The position numbers were made by a program, and so were the translations under genes. From assembly GCA_913058555.1 (NCBI GenBank), contig CAJXRJ010000449.1, forward strand, positions 1-6,372: a stretch of 6,372 nt of DNA, written 5' to 3'. Shown in pieces: positions 6,156-6,372 of this stretch. Each line of letters opens with the position of its first letter. The first letter of the stretch is position 1. Source of the stretch: an uncultured bacterium. GTDB taxonomy: Bacteria; Planctomycetota; UBA1135; GCA-002686595. Under the pieces are notes generated by a model, which did no database searches, was not told the DNA's origin, and saw nothing but the letters and a program-made list of their open reading frames with translations.

Positions 6156-6372
6156 CAGTGCGACGATAGGCCAGTTTCAACCCTCCTGTGCAGCAGATTC
6201 GCCAACTCTGATGGGGCATTCGCATTGTTGACGATCGAGGCACACGCAAGCTCGTTGAGGCTCCCCTCTCCCCGAAGACGAAGGCAAGTCGGAGTGCTGT
6301 ACGAGGCTCGACTTACCGTGTCTAGAGTGTGCGTGGCTTGATGCCCATCTTCACTGGGCGAGGTCTATTGCC

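Noticed and set aside
6185..6196. 12-base sequence CCTGTGCAGCAG shared with 706-717
   Set aside because: A few 12-base matches are expected by chance in a window of this size, and the flanks do not match.
6156..6372. Possible attC site, promoter or gene upstream of the acetyltransferase
   Set aside because: No RYYYAAC/GTTRRRY pair, no promoter-like pair at proper spacing and no protein-like frame was found. A 5 bp stem at 6343-6359 is too weak to call.

Overview
The window looks like chromosomal DNA of a GC-rich bacterium, most likely a planctomycete (Planctomycetota). Two things point there. First, an exported sulfatase ends in a C-terminal module (a 'YCPG-MNSAGSSG' opening and an 'NFQFWYRDGG' close) that I know from many secreted proteins of deep planctomycete lineages. 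Second, there is an exported squalene-cyclase-like toroid protein with the planctomycete-type ending 'LEVYFRYARIIGAR'. The assignment rests on recall of these families, not on a search.

Layout. Bases 2-574 (+) hold the 3' part of a gene for a coiled-coil protein with a Spy/CpxP-like helical tail. Bases 589-663 are a tandem array of a 13-14 bp unit that runs into a transposon-like end (653-685). Behind it lies a short open fragment resembling the tail of a lost protein (702-929) and a degenerate inverted counterpart of the end (about 929-960). Bases 961-1369 hold no recognisable gene and form the leader of the sulfatase. Bases 1370-3814 (+) encode an 814-residue secreted S1-type sulfatase with a LamG-like domain and the planctomycete C-terminal module. 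Bases 3813-4135 are a 323 bp inverted-repeat element that starts inside the sulfatase stop codon. Bases 4201-5190 (+) encode the secreted toroid protein. A hairpin follows at 5205-5240, and a second element of the same family lies at 5302-5631. Bases 5646-6155 (-) encode a GNAT acetyltransferase of visibly lower GC. Bases 6156-6372 show nothing I can name.

How the parts fit. The genes do not form an obvious pathway or operon. The sulfatase and the toroid protein are both exported, but they are separated by a mobile element, each with its own leader. The unifying theme is a family of small, non-autonomous inverted-repeat elements. They resemble ends and decayed tails of REP-associated tyrosine transposase (RAYT/IS200-like) units and occupy three of the four main intergenic gaps. 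Elements 2 and 3 are colinear over their full length. I see no intact transposase, CRISPR array, RNA gene or clearly new multi-gene system here.
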